Shown: positions 16,820 to 26,114 of the stretch, piece by piece
Layout: each line of letters begins with the position of its first letter
Position numbering within the stretch: the first letter of the stretch is position 1
Assembly (NCBI GenBank): GCA_030377865.1
Contig: JAUCGA010000017.1
Location: 1-64,000 of the forward strand
Source: Anaerolineales bacterium HSG25
GTDB taxonomy: Bacteria; Chloroflexota; Anaerolineae; 4572-78; J111
Reading direction: 5' to 3'
Length of the DNA stretch: 64,000 nucleotides
Position numbers and translations under genes: made by a program
The notes under the pieces: generated by a model
Database searches by the model: none
Seen by the model: the letters and a program-made list of their open reading frames with translations, nothing else
Told to the model about the DNA's origin: nothing

Positions 16820-17611
16820 ATGGATACCATTTTAGCGTTACTGCCATGTATGGGATTTGCGGCGATTACTGTGGCTTTTTTTCTTTTACAAGCAGTCAAA
16901 GTTGTAAAAGAATACGAGCGAGGCGTGATTTTTCGATTAGGCCGTTTTGTCGGAGCCAAAGGGCCGGGGCTATTTTTTCTTGTGCCATTTATTGACCAGA
17001 TGACCAAGGTCGATTTACGAACCGTAACCTTAGATGTTCCTACTCAAGAGGCGATTACTCGTGATAATGTCACCATTAAGGTTAATGCGGTTGTTTATTT
17101 CCGAGTTTTTAACCCCGGCGATTCGGTTATTCAGGTTGAAGATTATCGTCGCGCTACCCGAGAAATCGCTCAGACTACCTTGCGGAACGTGATTGGTCAG
17201 AGTGAACTTGATGAGATATTGGCTCATCGAGAGAAAACCAATAACGAACTACAAAAAATTATTGATGAGCAAACTGAGCCTTGGGGCATTAAAGTTTCGC
17301 TGGTAGAGGTAAAAGATTTGGAACTACCTCAAACTATGCAACGGGCTATGGCTAAACAGGCCGAGGCCGAGCGGGAAAAACGAGCCAAAATTATCCATGC
17401 TGGTGGTGAGCTAGAAGCATCCAAACAACTGTCCGAAGCGGCTCATATCATCGGGCAAGAACCGACTACTATTCAGTTACGCTATCTACAAACTTTAACC
17501 GAAATTGCGGCAGAACGTAACTCAACCGTTGTATTCCCCGTGCCTATCGACATCTTTTCCGCTGTGACCAGCTTTTTGAACACTTCGGCGGATGATGAAA
17601 AAAGTGCGTGA
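16820..17611 (+). CDS. slipin / stomatin-like SPFH-domain membrane protein
   Basis: A 263-residue bacterial stomatin homologue. One N-terminal membrane segment (about 4-24) is followed by the SPFH/Band 7 domain ([22 protein letters not shown], then [33 protein letters not shown]). A helical coiled-coil tail is rich in Ala and Glu ([19 protein letters not shown]). Such proteins oligomerise in membrane microdomains and regulate proteases or channels. The usual NfeD or HtpX-like partner gene is not adjacent here. GAGGTG 7 nt upstream of the ATG supports the start. Confidence 0.93.
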   Translation: MDTILALLPCMGFAAITVAFFLLQAVKVVKEYERGVIFRLGRFVGAKGPGLFFLVPFIDQMTKVDLRTVTLDVPTQEAITRDNVTIKVNAVVYFRVFNPGDSVIQVEDYRRATREIAQTTLRNVIGQSELDEILAHREKTNNELQKIIDEQTEPWGIKVSLVEVKDLELPQTMQRAMAKQAEAEREKRAKIIHAGGELEASKQLSEAAHIIGQEPTTIQLRYLQTLTEIAAERNSTVVFPVPIDIFSAVTSFLNTSADDEKSA

Positions 17612-17725
17612 GTCTGCTAGGCTCAAATTGATAAGAATCAGTAGGATTATGTCAACATGTATGGTATAATGGAACTGATTAAATTAACTGTTTTCAAAAT
17701 TACATGCAAGACACTAACGTGAGAT

Positions 17726-19270
17726 ATGAGTAAACTATTTGAGCTATACCTTCGTTTTATGGTCTGGTTGGGTGCTGATGCACCTGAGGGATATGAATAT
17801 CTATTGGGCGAATCTGCGCCCAAACAAGTAGCAGACGTACCAAAACCACCTCCGGTTGAGACAAAACCTGTTCCGCCACCGGTGGCACCTGAGCCGGAAC
17901 CAATCATACCTGCTCTGGAACCACTCGATGAGCCAATGCCGGAGCCGATTGTGGCAGAAGAGCCTTTTGAACCGGCAACGGTGTCGATAGAAGCTCTACC
18001 AGAGCTAGAAGCACTCGATTCTGTGTTGACTGAGCCTGAGCTATCCATTGATGAGGACACAAGTGATCTCGAACCGTCACTTGACGAGACACCCTCATTT
18101 AATGAAGAACCTCAGACATTAATAATTGATGATTTGGCTGACGAGACGATTCCGCTTGAACCTGAACCGATTGCTCCTCCGCCAATTATCGTTAAACCCG
18201 AACCGACGGAGCCAGAACCTGAAATTGCTTCAGCCGCTCCAACCTATCAAACCGACCCTGATTTCCCTCCGATTGGTTCGCTAGAGGCTGTCCGAGCCTT
18301 GTACATGAGCTATTCGGCTCTTGGTCAATCAACCTATCGTCAGCGGGTACTTGGTTGGCTAGACAGCACTGAACTGAATGCGGTGGTTATCGACGCGAAA
18401 AGTGATAACAGCTTAATTAGCTATTCTACCCAAATCCCCATAGCCAAAGAGATTGGGGCAGACACACCAAGCCATAATAACTTTGCTGACTTTATGGCCG
18501 AACTCAAAAAACGTCGAGTCTATACTGTAGCCCGTATCGTTACATTTAAGGATCATCTGTTTGCCAAAAACTATCCCGAATATGCAGTTAAAACCCAAGG
18601 TAGTGAAAATTTGTGGCAAGATAGCGAAGGACAGCACTGGAATGATCCATTTTTAACCCCGGGTTGGGGGTATAATCTGCAAATCGCGGTTGAGGCGGCT
18701 CAATTGGGATTTGATGAGATTCAGTTTGATTATCTACGTTTCCCTACCGCTAGTCAGCATGGCGAACCCTATTTTTCACAAAACGTCACCCGTGATTCTC
18801 GGGTATCGGCGATTACTAGTTTTTTGAGCATGGCTCGTGGGCAACTTAGTCCCTTCCAAGTGAAAATCGCCGCAGACATCTTTGGTTATACCTGTTGGCG
18901 ACGGGATGACACCTTAATCGGCCAAGATATTGAGCGGTTAGCGCCTCATGTGGATGTTTTATGTCCCATGTTGTATCCTTCTACCTTTAACAAAGGTATC
19001 CCCGGCTACAAAAACGCGATTGCCCACCCGTATGAGGTGGTGTATCGGAGCGCTGAACGAGCCATACAACGGATTAATGGACTGAACTGCACCGTTCGAC
19101 CTTGGATTCAGGATTTCCCTGACCATACGTTTGACCAACGAGTGTACGGCAAACAGGAGATTCAGCAACAGATTAAAGGCTGTTTTGACTCAGGCAGTGA
19201 AGGCTTTATGGTCTGGAATTCAGACGTTAACTATACCTCTGGAGCTTATGCACCAATGAGGATTAAGTAA
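17726..19270 (+). CDS. DUF4015-type putative glycoside hydrolase with Pro/Glu-rich N-terminal region
   Basis: A 514-residue protein in three parts: a short hydrophobic start (ELYLRFMVWLG), a low-complexity Pro/Glu/Val-rich spacer (about 30-175) and a TIM-barrel-like domain (about 185-514). The C-terminal part has features of the DUF4015/GH-like family: VRALYMSYSALG, NAVVIDAKSD, YTVARIVTFKD, FDEIQFDYLRFPT, DIFGYTCWRRDD and PMLYPSTFNKG. The acidic residues in QFDYLRFP and AADIFG are candidate catalytic or binding residues. The spacer would suit wall-spanning attachment, though no clear Sec signal is visible. The polysaccharide substrate is unknown. Confidence 0.85.
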   Translation: MSKLFELYLRFMVWLGADAPEGYEYLLGESAPKQVADVPKPPPVETKPVPPPVAPEPEPIIPALEPLDEPMPEPIVAEEPFEPATVSIEALPELEALDSVLTEPELSIDEDTSDLEPSLDETPSFNEEPQTLIIDDLADETIPLEPEPIAPPPIIVKPEPTEPEPEIASAAPTYQTDPDFPPIGSLEAVRALYMSYSALGQSTYRQRVLGWLDSTELNAVVIDAKSDNSLISYSTQIPIAKEIGADTPSHNNFADFMAELKKRRVYTVARIVTFKDHLFAKNYPEYAVKTQGSENLWQDSEGQHWNDPFLTPGWGYNLQIAVEAAQLGFDEIQFDYLRFPTASQHGEPYFSQNVTRDSRVSAITSFLSMARGQLSPFQVKIAADIFGYTCWRRDDTLIGQDIERLAPHVDVLCPMLYPSTFNKGIPGYKNAIAHPYEVVYRSAERAIQRINGLNCTVRPWIQDFPDHTFDQRVYGKQEIQQQIKGCFDSGSEGFMVWNSDVNYTSGAYAPMRIK

Positions 19271-19319
19271 TGAGTTCTTGTAGTGGTCAAATTTAGGCAA
19301 AAGCAACGAATAAGAATCA

Positions 19320-19352
19320 AAAAAGGCGAGGTAATTACCTCGCCTTTTTAAT
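19320..19352. terminator. bidirectional intrinsic terminator
   Basis: The stem AAAGGCGAGGTAA / TTACCTCGCCTTTTT has A/T runs on both sides. It lies between the convergent DUF4015 gene and the infC-rpmI-rplT operon and could end both transcripts. Confidence 0.85.
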
Positions 19353-19359
19353 TGCAATA

Positions 19360-19522
19360 AATCGGCCTTGCCCTGTGAATTTATTCACAGGCTTCCTGAT
19401 CGTTGCGATTATGTAATCGCAACGGGTATTTTGGCGGGTATATACTGCCTAGTATGAGTAACAGATACCATCATGTAAAGACGCTGATTTCAATCAGTGG
19501 GTTGTTTGCTGGAATTGCCTAA
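19360..19522. repeat. cluster of hairpin modules shared with other elements
   Basis: In order: a CTGTGAAT/ATTCACAG module also carried in E6, the CGTTGCGATTA/TAATCGCAACG module repeated at 26349, a degenerate GGCGGGTATATA module, and a GCTGATTTCAATCAG module. A family E-like right end (TGGAATTGCC followed by TAA) closes the block. No gene is seen. Confidence 0.6.
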
Positions 19523-19532
19523 GTTATGTTTT

Positions 19533-19883
19533 CTATAACGAATCTTTAACTTGGTCAACAATTCGACCAAATGTGGCATCATCACTATAAGCAATATCAG
19601 CCAATACTTTACGGTCAAGTTCAATACCGGCTTTACTTAAGCCATTCATAAACTTACTATAGCTCAAGCCATGTTGGCGAGCGGCGGCATTAATCCGAGA
19701 AATCCACAATCGTCGGAACTGTCGTTTTCGTGTTCGTCGGTCACGATAGGAGTATTCAAGCGATTTCATCATCGCTTCATTAGCACGTTTAAATAGCTTA
19801 TGCTTACTTCCTTTTTGACCCTTTGTTAAGGCTAATACTTTTTTATGTTTACGCTGTGTACGCGGTCCAGTTTTTACTCTCAT
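19533..19883 (-). CDS. rplT: 50S ribosomal protein L20
   Basis: A 116-residue, highly basic L20. It binds 23S rRNA early in 50S assembly and in many bacteria represses its own operon. Family sequence is seen throughout: [62 protein letters not shown] and [19 protein letters not shown] lies 6 nt before the ATG. The gene starts 9 bp after rpmI and is last in the conserved infC-rpmI-rplT operon. Confidence 0.98.
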   Translation of the reverse strand: MRVKTGPRTQRKHKKVLALTKGQKGSKHKLFKRANEAMMKSLEYSYRDRRTRKRQFRRLWISRINAAARQHGLSYSKFMNGLSKAGIELDRKVLADIAYSDDATFGRIVDQVKDSL

Positions 19884-19892
19884 GGTATACCT

Positions 19893-20108
19893 CTACTTAC
19901 CTTTCTTTTTTGCATATGGCATAAGTTTTTGGACACGTTTAATTGTGCCTTGGTCTTTCACTTCTAACATCGAGTCGAACTGAGCCTTAACTCGGCGTTT
20001 CTTTTTACGACGCAAATGGCTTTTACCGATTTTGGTACGCATTAATTTACCAGAGCCAGTATACTTAAACCGTTTTGACGTTGCTTTATGAGTTTTTATC
20101 TTTGGCAT
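19893..20108 (-). CDS. rpmI: 50S ribosomal protein L35
   Basis: A 71-residue basic protein with the L35 signature [21 protein letters not shown] and the [11 protein letters not shown] stretch. It has about six residues more than the usual 64-65 at the C-terminus. It sits between infC and rplT in the canonical order, 115 bp after infC. Confidence 0.97.
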   Translation of the reverse strand: MPKIKTHKATSKRFKYTGSGKLMRTKIGKSHLRRKKKRRVKAQFDSMLEVKDQGTIKRVQKLMPYAKKKGK

Positions 20109-20143
20109 ATTTCACATCCCTATCATTTTTTCACTAAACAAAA

Positions 20144-20176
20144 TTAAAGTGTCCTCTATAATTTTGAAGACACTTT
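20144..20176 (-). promoter_or_regulatory. hairpin between infC and rpmI (possible attenuator or L20 control structure)
   Basis: On the minus strand, an 8-bp stem AAAGTGTC / GACACTTT with a 15-nt loop is followed by an AU-rich run. It lies in the infC-rpmI gap, where L20-dependent control acts in other bacteria. The T-run is interrupted, so terminator function is uncertain. Confidence 0.4.
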
Positions 20177-20223
20177 ATTTAACAAAATAAGTTTGAACCT
20201 ACTAAGTTGTGTTACAAAGGCAA

Positions 20224-20775
20224 CTATTTAGGCTTTGGCCCTAAAATCATTAACATAGTCATTCCCTCCATAGATGGCCGTTTTTCAATAATAGCGACAT
20301 CTTCTAGAGCAGAAGAAATGCGTTGCATAAGACCCCTTGCCACTTCAGGATGCGTGACTTCTCGACCACGAAAACGGACTCGTACCTTAACTTTTGAGCC
20401 ATTCATTAAAAATTTACGAGCATTTTTAACTTTGTAATTGATGTCATGATCGCCGGTTTTTGGGCGTAAGCGAATCTCTTTGATTTCAACTTTGGTTTGA
20501 GATTTTCTGGCATCTTTCTCTTTTTTCTGGGCTTCATAGAGAAACTTACCGTAATCCATGAGGCGACAAACAGGTGGTTTGGCCGTTGGAGCTACTTCAA
20601 CCAAGTCAGTATTGTATTCAGCCGCAATCGATAATGCTTCTGCAATTGGTTTTACACCTAATTGGGAACCATCAACGCCAACTAGTCGTACTTCAGGCGC
20701 TCTAATTTGCCGATTGATTTTGCGGCTAATGCGAATGGGTTTATGATACTTTTTTCGAGGTCTTCTAATACCTAT
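20224..20775 (-). CDS. infC: translation initiation factor IF-3, probably from a non-canonical AUA/AUU start
   Basis: IF-3 binds the 30S subunit, prevents 50S joining and proofreads the start codon. The N-domain is recognisable in INRQIRAPEVRLVGVDGSQLGV and AEEYNTDLVEVAP-type sequence, and the C-domain in KEIRLRPKTGDHDINYKVKNARKFL and KVRVRFRGREVTHPE. An open frame extends upstream to a TTG at 20880, but it adds about 35 unconserved residues and that TTG has no ribosome site. The strong site AGAGGGAG (20783-20790) lies 7 nt before ATA (20775-20773) and 13 nt before ATT (20769-20767), with no ATG, GTG or TTG at suitable spacing. IF-3 genes classically use such codons for autoregulation. The choice of ATA is an inference. 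Confidence 0.93.
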   Translation of the reverse strand: MGIRRPRKKYHKPIRISRKINRQIRAPEVRLVGVDGSQLGVKPIAEALSIAAEYNTDLVEVAPTAKPPVCRLMDYGKFLYEAQKKEKDARKSQTKVEIKEIRLRPKTGDHDINYKVKNARKFLMNGSKVKVRVRFRGREVTHPEVARGLMQRISSALEDVAIIEKRPSMEGMTMLMILGPKPK

Positions 20776-20782
20776 GAGTATT

Positions 20783-20790
20783 CTCCCTCT
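20783..20790 (-). promoter_or_regulatory. ribosome binding site that decides the infC start
   Basis: AGAGGGAG on the minus strand, followed only by ATA and ATT codons in frame. It supports an IF-3-discriminated start codon. Confidence 0.6.
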
Positions 20791-20919
20791 TCTCAATAGA
20801 GAAAATAAATTAAACAGTTGCTTGAATTGAATTATCAAGCAGAGTGTCCCTAATTTACCATACTCACTCACTTTCGTCAAATCTTACCTTAATTGCAGTT
20901 AAGTATGATGCCGAAACTA

Positions 20920-23900
20920 TCATCCACCGGGGTCGTTAACCATGCGGCTCATTAAACGGAGCACCTTCTCCAACTCGATTTGCCACACCTGTGGATCAGG
21001 GTGGAGAGACATCCATAGTTGACGAGGGGTCATTTTTGTAATCGCCTTTACTCGGCGTTGCAAACCGGCTCGATCAATCCACTCTAAACTATCGGCTTTA
21101 ATCACCAACTGACCTGATTCCGTAATAACCGCTTTGGCTTTGGCTTCTTGAGCCAATATCTTCAACTTAAGCTGATATAATAAATTGGCTACTGGCTCGG
21201 GTAGGTCACCAAATCGGTCTTCTAACTCTTTTGACATATCCTCAATTTCGGACAGTGTGGCTAGTCCGGCCAAGCGCCGATATAGGCGTAGTCGGATTTT
21301 TTCTTCGGGTAGATAGTTTTCTGGCACATAGGCTGGAATTGGCAGATTTAGCTGAATTCCTTCTGACAGAGGCGTTAGATAGGTTAGGGCTTCATTCATG
21401 CCTTTACTGGTTTCATTGGGCATGCCACCAAGGTCATTAACTGCTTGAGCCAGTAAACGGGTATATAGATCAAACCCGACTGCACTAATTTGACCATGTT
21501 GTCGAGAGCCGAGTAGTTCACCCGCACCCCGAATCTCCAAATCTCGCATGGCGATTTGAAAACCAGCGCCTAGTTCATTCGCCTCTGTAATCGCCTCTAG
21601 TCGCTTGTACGCATCTGGCTTTAGTTCATGATGTTTGGCTGTCAATAGATAGGCGTATGCTTGCCTAGCCCCCCGTCCGACCCGTCCTCTTAGCTGATAC
21701 AGTTGGGCCAACCCCATCTTATCGGCTCGGTCGATGACGATAGTGTTAACATTGGGTAGGTCAAGCCCACTTTCGACAATAGTAGTACAGACCAGCACAT
21801 CTTGCTCACCAGCTACAAAGTCAACCATGACCCGTTCTAGCTGGCGTTCGCCCATTTGTCCATGTCCAACCGACACTTTGGCTGATGGTAGGAGACTCCG
21901 AATTCGGTTGGCCTTCTGTTCAATCCCCATCACTCGGTTAAAGACGTAAAAAACTTGCCCACCTCGGTCAAGTTCGCGACTAATGGCTGTTTTGATTAGG
22001 GTTTCGTCATATTCGGCTATCGTTGTATGGATCGGCAATCGTTCCTCTGGTGGGGTGGCGATAATACTTAAATCTCGAATCCCACTGAGTGACATGTGCA
22101 AGGTGCGTGGAATCGGCGTAGCGGTCAGGGTTAGAGCATCTACACTTTTACCCGTTACAGCATTAGCTCGCATGTCTTTTAGTTTTTCTTTGTGTTTGAC
22201 CCCAAACCGTTGCTCTTCATCAATCACCATTAATCCCAAATTTTTGAACGCCACATCTTTTTGAATTAAGCGATGCGTGCCAATCACAATGTCAACAGTT
22301 CCCATGCCCAATTTAAGGATTGTCTGCTCTTGTTGTTTTTTGGTGCGAAAACGGGATAACATGTCTATTTCTACTGGGTAGTTACGCAGGCGGTCGGTAA
22401 AAGTTTGGTAATGTTGTTGAGCCAATACGGTGGTTGGTACTAAAATAGCAACCTGCGTCCCATCCAAAACCGCCTTAAAGGCCGCTCTTAGGGCGACTTC
22501 TGTTTTGCCATATCCCACATCTCCACAGACCAATCGATCCATAGGGCGTGTTTTTTCCATGTCGGCTTTCACATCGTTAATTGCTTGTAGTTGGTCATCA
22601 GTTTCCACAAAAGGAAAAGTATCCTCTAATTCGGTTTGCCACTCTGCGTCTGCCGCAAAGGCTCGCCCCGGTACAACCTCTCGTTGGGCGTATAGCTTGA
22701 GCAAATCCTGAGCCAAATCTTCAATTGCCTTTTTCGCTCGACGTTTGACCGTGTTCCAATCGGCACTCCCTAATCGAGTTAAGCCGGGGTCTTTATCTTC
22801 AACTCCCACATACCGTGCCAGCCGGTCAGCTTGATGGATTGGTACGTACAGTTTGTCTGACTTTGCATATTCAACCGCCAGATATTCGCGAATGGTGCTA
22901 TCTAACTCAATCTTGATGAGACCCACATAGCGCCCGATGCCATGCTCAATATGAACAACCAAATCGCCGGGATTCACATCAGCAAAAAAAGTCTCTGGCG
23001 TAATGCCCTTACGGGGTTTACGCCGACGGGTTGTGGTCGGTTTTTTCCAACCGAATATCTCCGAGTCAGTTAATACCGTAATTACAGTCTGGTCATGTTT
23101 CAAGGCCCATCCTTCCATCAGCACACTGTTGATGAGGGTTACACTGCCTGAACTTGGCGGCGGTGAACCAACGCTTAAACTGTCGATGGGGGTGACGATA
23201 AAATCGGCCTGATCTCGAAATAGGTTGCTCAATCGGTTCGCCTGTCGAGAGACCATCAAAATACGATCGCCCTGTTTTTGTCGTTTTGTAACCTCGTCAA
23301 CGACATTTTTTACTTGTCCTCCAAAAACAGGGGAATTCAGGAACACACCTTGAAATAAGGGTGGGGTATCGGCTTGGTTTTTACCATTGTTTTTGCTGAT
23401 CGATGCTTGCCTAAAGCCAACACTCATATTAAGAGGCATGCGTTGAGCCAACATTTCCTGAATCTGTTTCCAGCCGAAATAGGTCTTAGGCCAATCGGCA
23501 AATAGGTCACCCGTATCGGTCAAACTTCGTTTAAGATTACGTGCTTGGGTCTCCAGTTCATCAATTACCAATGACAGTTCCGATGAATCTTCAATAAACA
23601 CAAGGGTATTGGCAGGTAAATAGTCGAGCAAGGAGGTTAAGGCAGGGGATTCCTCCGGCTCAGTAGGATAACAGAAGGGTAGATAAAACTCTAGGCCTCG
23701 GAAGTAGGTGGCTTGTTCTAGCTTGACCAGATCATCCTCAAAGATGATTTTGGCCGCTGGCTGTAGGCTTGCTAAATCTCGGTGGGCGAGGGCTGTTTTT
23801 ACATGGTGATTATGGTTGGGCAGGGCTTCGGATGCGGGGCCAATGGTCACAGTTTTAAGTCGCTCTTGAGACCGTTGGCTGGCTGGGTCAAAATATCGTA

Positions 23901-24546
23901 ATGAGTCAATTTCATCACCGAACAGTTCAATCCGAATCGGATATTGGCTGTTGGGGGGGAAAATATCCAAAATTCCCCCCCGGCGGCTAAATGTTCCAGA
24001 ACCTTCCACCTCTGGTTCTGGCTGATACCCCCAAGCTACCCATTGTTGAATCACTTGCGTAAGGTTGATTTGTTGTCCCACGCGTAAATTTTGTAACGGA
24101 AATTTAGCAACGGGCATGGTGGGGTGCATTAACGATCTTGCCGAGGTGACAATTAGCGGTGGAGCAGTAGAATTGGGTCTTTTTTGATAGATAACCAATT
24201 CGGTTAGCGCGGCCAAACGTTTCCGAACTGTCTCATGTCCCCAATCAACCTTCTCAAAGGGGAGAGCATCGGGATTGGGCAGGCGATGTACAGAATTGGG
24301 GTGGGCAGACCAGATTTGAATCTGTTCGGCCAGTACCCGCGCTCGGTCGGCCCGAGCGGTAATGAACAATATGGGGCGTTCTAGCTCTGCTTGCAATGCC
24401 GCCAACAGTGCTGGACGAGCCGCACTCAAGACTCCTAGTGGAGCCTGCATGGCAGGGGTGTATTCTCCGGCATGAAGCGCATCTGCAAATTGACTATAAT
24501 TTGGAATTTGGTCAAACAACCTGAGTAATGGAGATAGATTTATCAA
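20920..24546 (-). CDS. mfd: transcription-repair coupling factor
   Basis: A 1208-residue Mfd. It removes RNA polymerase stalled at DNA lesions and recruits UvrA. The UvrB-homology module occupies the N-terminal third (RRGGILDIFPPNSQYPIRIELFGDEIDSLRYFD). The RNA-polymerase-interacting CarD-like domain (GDLVVHIEHGIGRYVGL) lies near residue 530. The RecG-like translocase has Walker A GDVGYGKTEV (near 675), DEEQ box IDEEQRFG, motif LTATPIPRTLHMSL and motif VI QLRGRVGR. The C-terminal TRCF domain is complete. The start is a TTG at 24546 without an obvious ribosome site, so the N-terminus may be a little shorter. It lies 144 bp upstream of the inferred infC start on the same strand and may be cotranscribed with it. 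Confidence 0.96.
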   Translation of the reverse strand: MINLSPLLRLFDQIPNYSQFADALHAGEYTPAMQAPLGVLSAARPALLAALQAELERPILFITARADRARVLAEQIQIWSAHPNSVHRLPNPDALPFEKVDWGHETVRKRLAALTELVIYQKRPNSTAPPLIVTSARSLMHPTMPVAKFPLQNLRVGQQINLTQVIQQWVAWGYQPEPEVEGSGTFSRRGGILDIFPPNSQYPIRIELFGDEIDSLRYFDPASQRSQERLKTVTIGPASEALPNHNHHVKTALAHRDLASLQPAAKIIFEDDLVKLEQATYFRGLEFYLPFCYPTEPEESPALTSLLDYLPANTLVFIEDSSELSLVIDELETQARNLKRSLTDTGDLFADWPKTYFGWKQIQEMLAQRMPLNMSVGFRQASISKNNGKNQADTPPLFQGVFLNSPVFGGQVKNVVDEVTKRQKQGDRILMVSRQANRLSNLFRDQADFIVTPIDSLSVGSPPPSSGSVTLINSVLMEGWALKHDQTVITVLTDSEIFGWKKPTTTRRRKPRKGITPETFFADVNPGDLVVHIEHGIGRYVGLIKIELDSTIREYLAVEYAKSDKLYVPIHQADRLARYVGVEDKDPGLTRLGSADWNTVKRRAKKAIEDLAQDLLKLYAQREVVPGRAFAADAEWQTELEDTFPFVETDDQLQAINDVKADMEKTRPMDRLVCGDVGYGKTEVALRAAFKAVLDGTQVAILVPTTVLAQQHYQTFTDRLRNYPVEIDMLSRFRTKKQQEQTILKLGMGTVDIVIGTHRLIQKDVAFKNLGLMVIDEEQRFGVKHKEKLKDMRANAVTGKSVDALTLTATPIPRTLHMSLSGIRDLSIIATPPEERLPIHTTIAEYDETLIKTAISRELDRGGQVFYVFNRVMGIEQKANRIRSLLPSAKVSVGHGQMGERQLERVMVDFVAGEQDVLVCTTIVESGLDLPNVNTIVIDRADKMGLAQLYQLRGRVGRGARQAYAYLLTAKHHELKPDAYKRLEAITEANELGAGFQIAMRDLEIRGAGELLGSRQHGQISAVGFDLYTRLLAQAVNDLGGMPNETSKGMNEALTYLTPLSEGIQLNLPIPAYVPENYLPEEKIRLRLYRRLAGLATLSEIEDMSKELEDRFGDLPEPVANLLYQLKLKILAQEAKAKAVITESGQLVIKADSLEWIDRAGLQRRVKAITKMTPRQLWMSLHPDPQVWQIELEKVLRLMSRMVNDPGG

Positions 24547-24551
24547 TGGTC

Positions 24552-24668
24552 AACCACGTTATAGGCACGTGGAAAAAAATAATTGTCCCGTGGAGTAGGC
24601 ACGCGTCGTGCCGCACCGCGGGTGCTGACTCCTCAATTGGGATATTTTATTTCTTCCGTCTGCCATAC
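24552..24668. repeat. GGCACGTGG-ended repeat
   Basis: It starts GGCACGTGGAAAAAAATAAT, the same sequence as found at 44335, and holds a GTAGGCACGCGTCGTGCC hairpin. The far end (TTATTTCTTCCGTCTGCC) is an imperfect complement of the start. It lies directly upstream of mfd. Confidence 0.45.
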
Positions 24669-24681
24669 TATTTTTATTCCT

Positions 24682-24881
24682 TAGGAATGAGTCCTAAATA
24701 AGTTGCGCGCTCCAGAGTTCAATCTCTAAGATTGAACCACTCTTATGACGACCTGCACAAGTATAAAAATTCAGTAAAGTAGCTCTAGAAACCCGATTTC
24801 TTTGAGAAATCGGGTTTCTGATGCTCTTTCTGGCGAGTTCACTGAATATTTACGCACAAGTTAATTAATCCCCGATTCCTT
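24682..24881. mobile_element. family D element, copy D3, split by B5
   Basis: A D element (TTAGGAATGAGTCCTAAATA to TTAATTAATCCCCGATTCC) carrying the usual TTCAATC hairpin. It is interrupted at GCACAAGT by family B element B5 (24763-24853). Confidence 0.8.
24763..24853 (+). mobile_element. family B element, copy B5, nested, with 8-bp target duplication
   Basis: A 91-bp family B element inserted in D3 and flanked by the exact octamer GCACAAGT (24755-24762 and 24854-24861). The uninterrupted D sequence (CTGCACAAGTTAATTAATCC) is seen at 7185-7205, so the insertion event can be reconstructed. Confidence 0.92.
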
Positions 24882-24979
24882 AACGACTGAACGTGATATT
24901 ATAGCAAATAAATCTATATTACTCGAATCAGGGCAAGGCTATTGTATTTTGCATCCATCATATATTCTTTGGTTTCGAT

Positions 24980-25009
24980 TTGTTTGAAACGATACCTTGT
25001 CCTTATAAT
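24980..25009 (+). promoter_or_regulatory. candidate sigma-70-type promoter of the ureohydrolase gene
   Basis: A TTGTTT box, an 18-bp spacer and a perfect TATAAT (25004-25009), about 90 bp before the start codon. It is based on consensus only. Confidence 0.4.
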
Positions 25010-25100
25010 CTGAGCATCGTAGAGCCACCACACATTTGGGTATTATGGTAGGTGCGGAGTTCTACTGCGAATATTCTTTTCAATGCAGTGAGGTATTGCT

Positions 25101-26087
25101 ATGCTCCCTACTCTTATTGGTTGTCCATTTGATAATGGTATTCAAACTATGTTACGCTTTCGGCGAGGTGTTACTGGCGCGGCAGATGCACCAGAAGTCG
25201 TTTTAAGTGAATTTAATCAACTGTTTGCAACCAAATACAATTTATCCCAAACTATACTCCCTCTCAAAGAATACAATATTCCCCTTACCGCGGCGAATAA
25301 AGATGATGCGGGACTTTTACGTCATCAACAACAAGCAACTGAGACGGCTCAACAAATAGTTACGGCTTCTCTGCAAAAAATATCTCAGCAAGGACATCTG
25401 CCTATTTCGATTGGCGGGGATCATTCACTTACCTATCCGCTTTGTCGGGGAGTACATCAGGCTCAGCCCGATAAACAACTAGGGCTGATTTATATTGATG
25501 CTCATCTGGATATGCGTCCCTTGGAGCAGTATGGAGCCGTTGATGACATAGTCAGTAGTGGCAACTCTTTTCGACAATTGATAAAAAATAACATTGTTGA
25601 CGGCCAAAACATGGTTGTTATTGGAATTCATCCAACGCAGAGTGAATTGTTTTGGCAATTGAGTGAGTTTGCTTCTCAACATGGTGCCACAATTATCTAT
25701 GATTACCAATGTAAACTAGACCGACTCCCTAACATTATTGCTGAAGCTGTAGCTCTGGTCTCAACGGGTACAGACGGTATTTACCTGAGTGTTGATATTG
25801 ACTCCGTTCAATCCTCTTCTGCACCGGGAGTGAGTGCGGTAGCTCAAGGGGGACTGACCGTCGAGCAACTACTGACCTTGGTACGAGGTATTACACATCA
25901 AACTAACGTAGTTGGATTTGATGTGGTTGAGGTTTCCTCTCGGCGACAAGGCTGGCAATCACTTTTTGAGGACGAGGCTATAGAACTAGAATTAGAGGTT
26001 GACAAACAGGCAAAATTGGTTCAGACGGCTATTCTAGCGGCTCAGGTAATTGACTGCTTTTTAAGTGCTAGAGAGGTTCAACCCTAA
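25101..26087 (+). CDS. arginase/agmatinase-family ureohydrolase, formimidoylglutamase-like
   Basis: A 328-residue binuclear manganese hydrolase. The ligands are intact: H108 in GGDHS, D133/H135/D137 in DAHLD and D232/D234 in DIDSV. The family splits C-N bonds of guanidino or formimino compounds such as arginine, agmatine or N-formimidoyl-glutamate. The DAHLDMRP and GIHPTQ context and the presence of hutI at 53 kb favour a HutG-like role in histidine breakdown, but arginase or agmatinase activity cannot be excluded. GAGG lies 7-8 nt before the ATG. It is a single gene, followed 27 bp later by element E3. Confidence 0.87.
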   Translation: MLPTLIGCPFDNGIQTMLRFRRGVTGAADAPEVVLSEFNQLFATKYNLSQTILPLKEYNIPLTAANKDDAGLLRHQQQATETAQQIVTASLQKISQQGHLPISIGGDHSLTYPLCRGVHQAQPDKQLGLIYIDAHLDMRPLEQYGAVDDIVSSGNSFRQLIKNNIVDGQNMVVIGIHPTQSELFWQLSEFASQHGATIIYDYQCKLDRLPNIIAEAVALVSTGTDGIYLSVDIDSVQSSSAPGVSAVAQGGLTVEQLLTLVRGITHQTNVVGFDVVEVSSRRQGWQSLFEDEAIELELEVDKQAKLVQTAILAAQVIDCFLSAREVQP

Positions 26088-26114
26088 AAATTAAACTTCC
26101 ATCTTTGTATGTAA

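Noticed and set aside
16783-17007. Reading frame on the minus strand over the slipin start
   Set aside because: It is antisense to a well-supported gene, has no family motifs and overlaps element D2.
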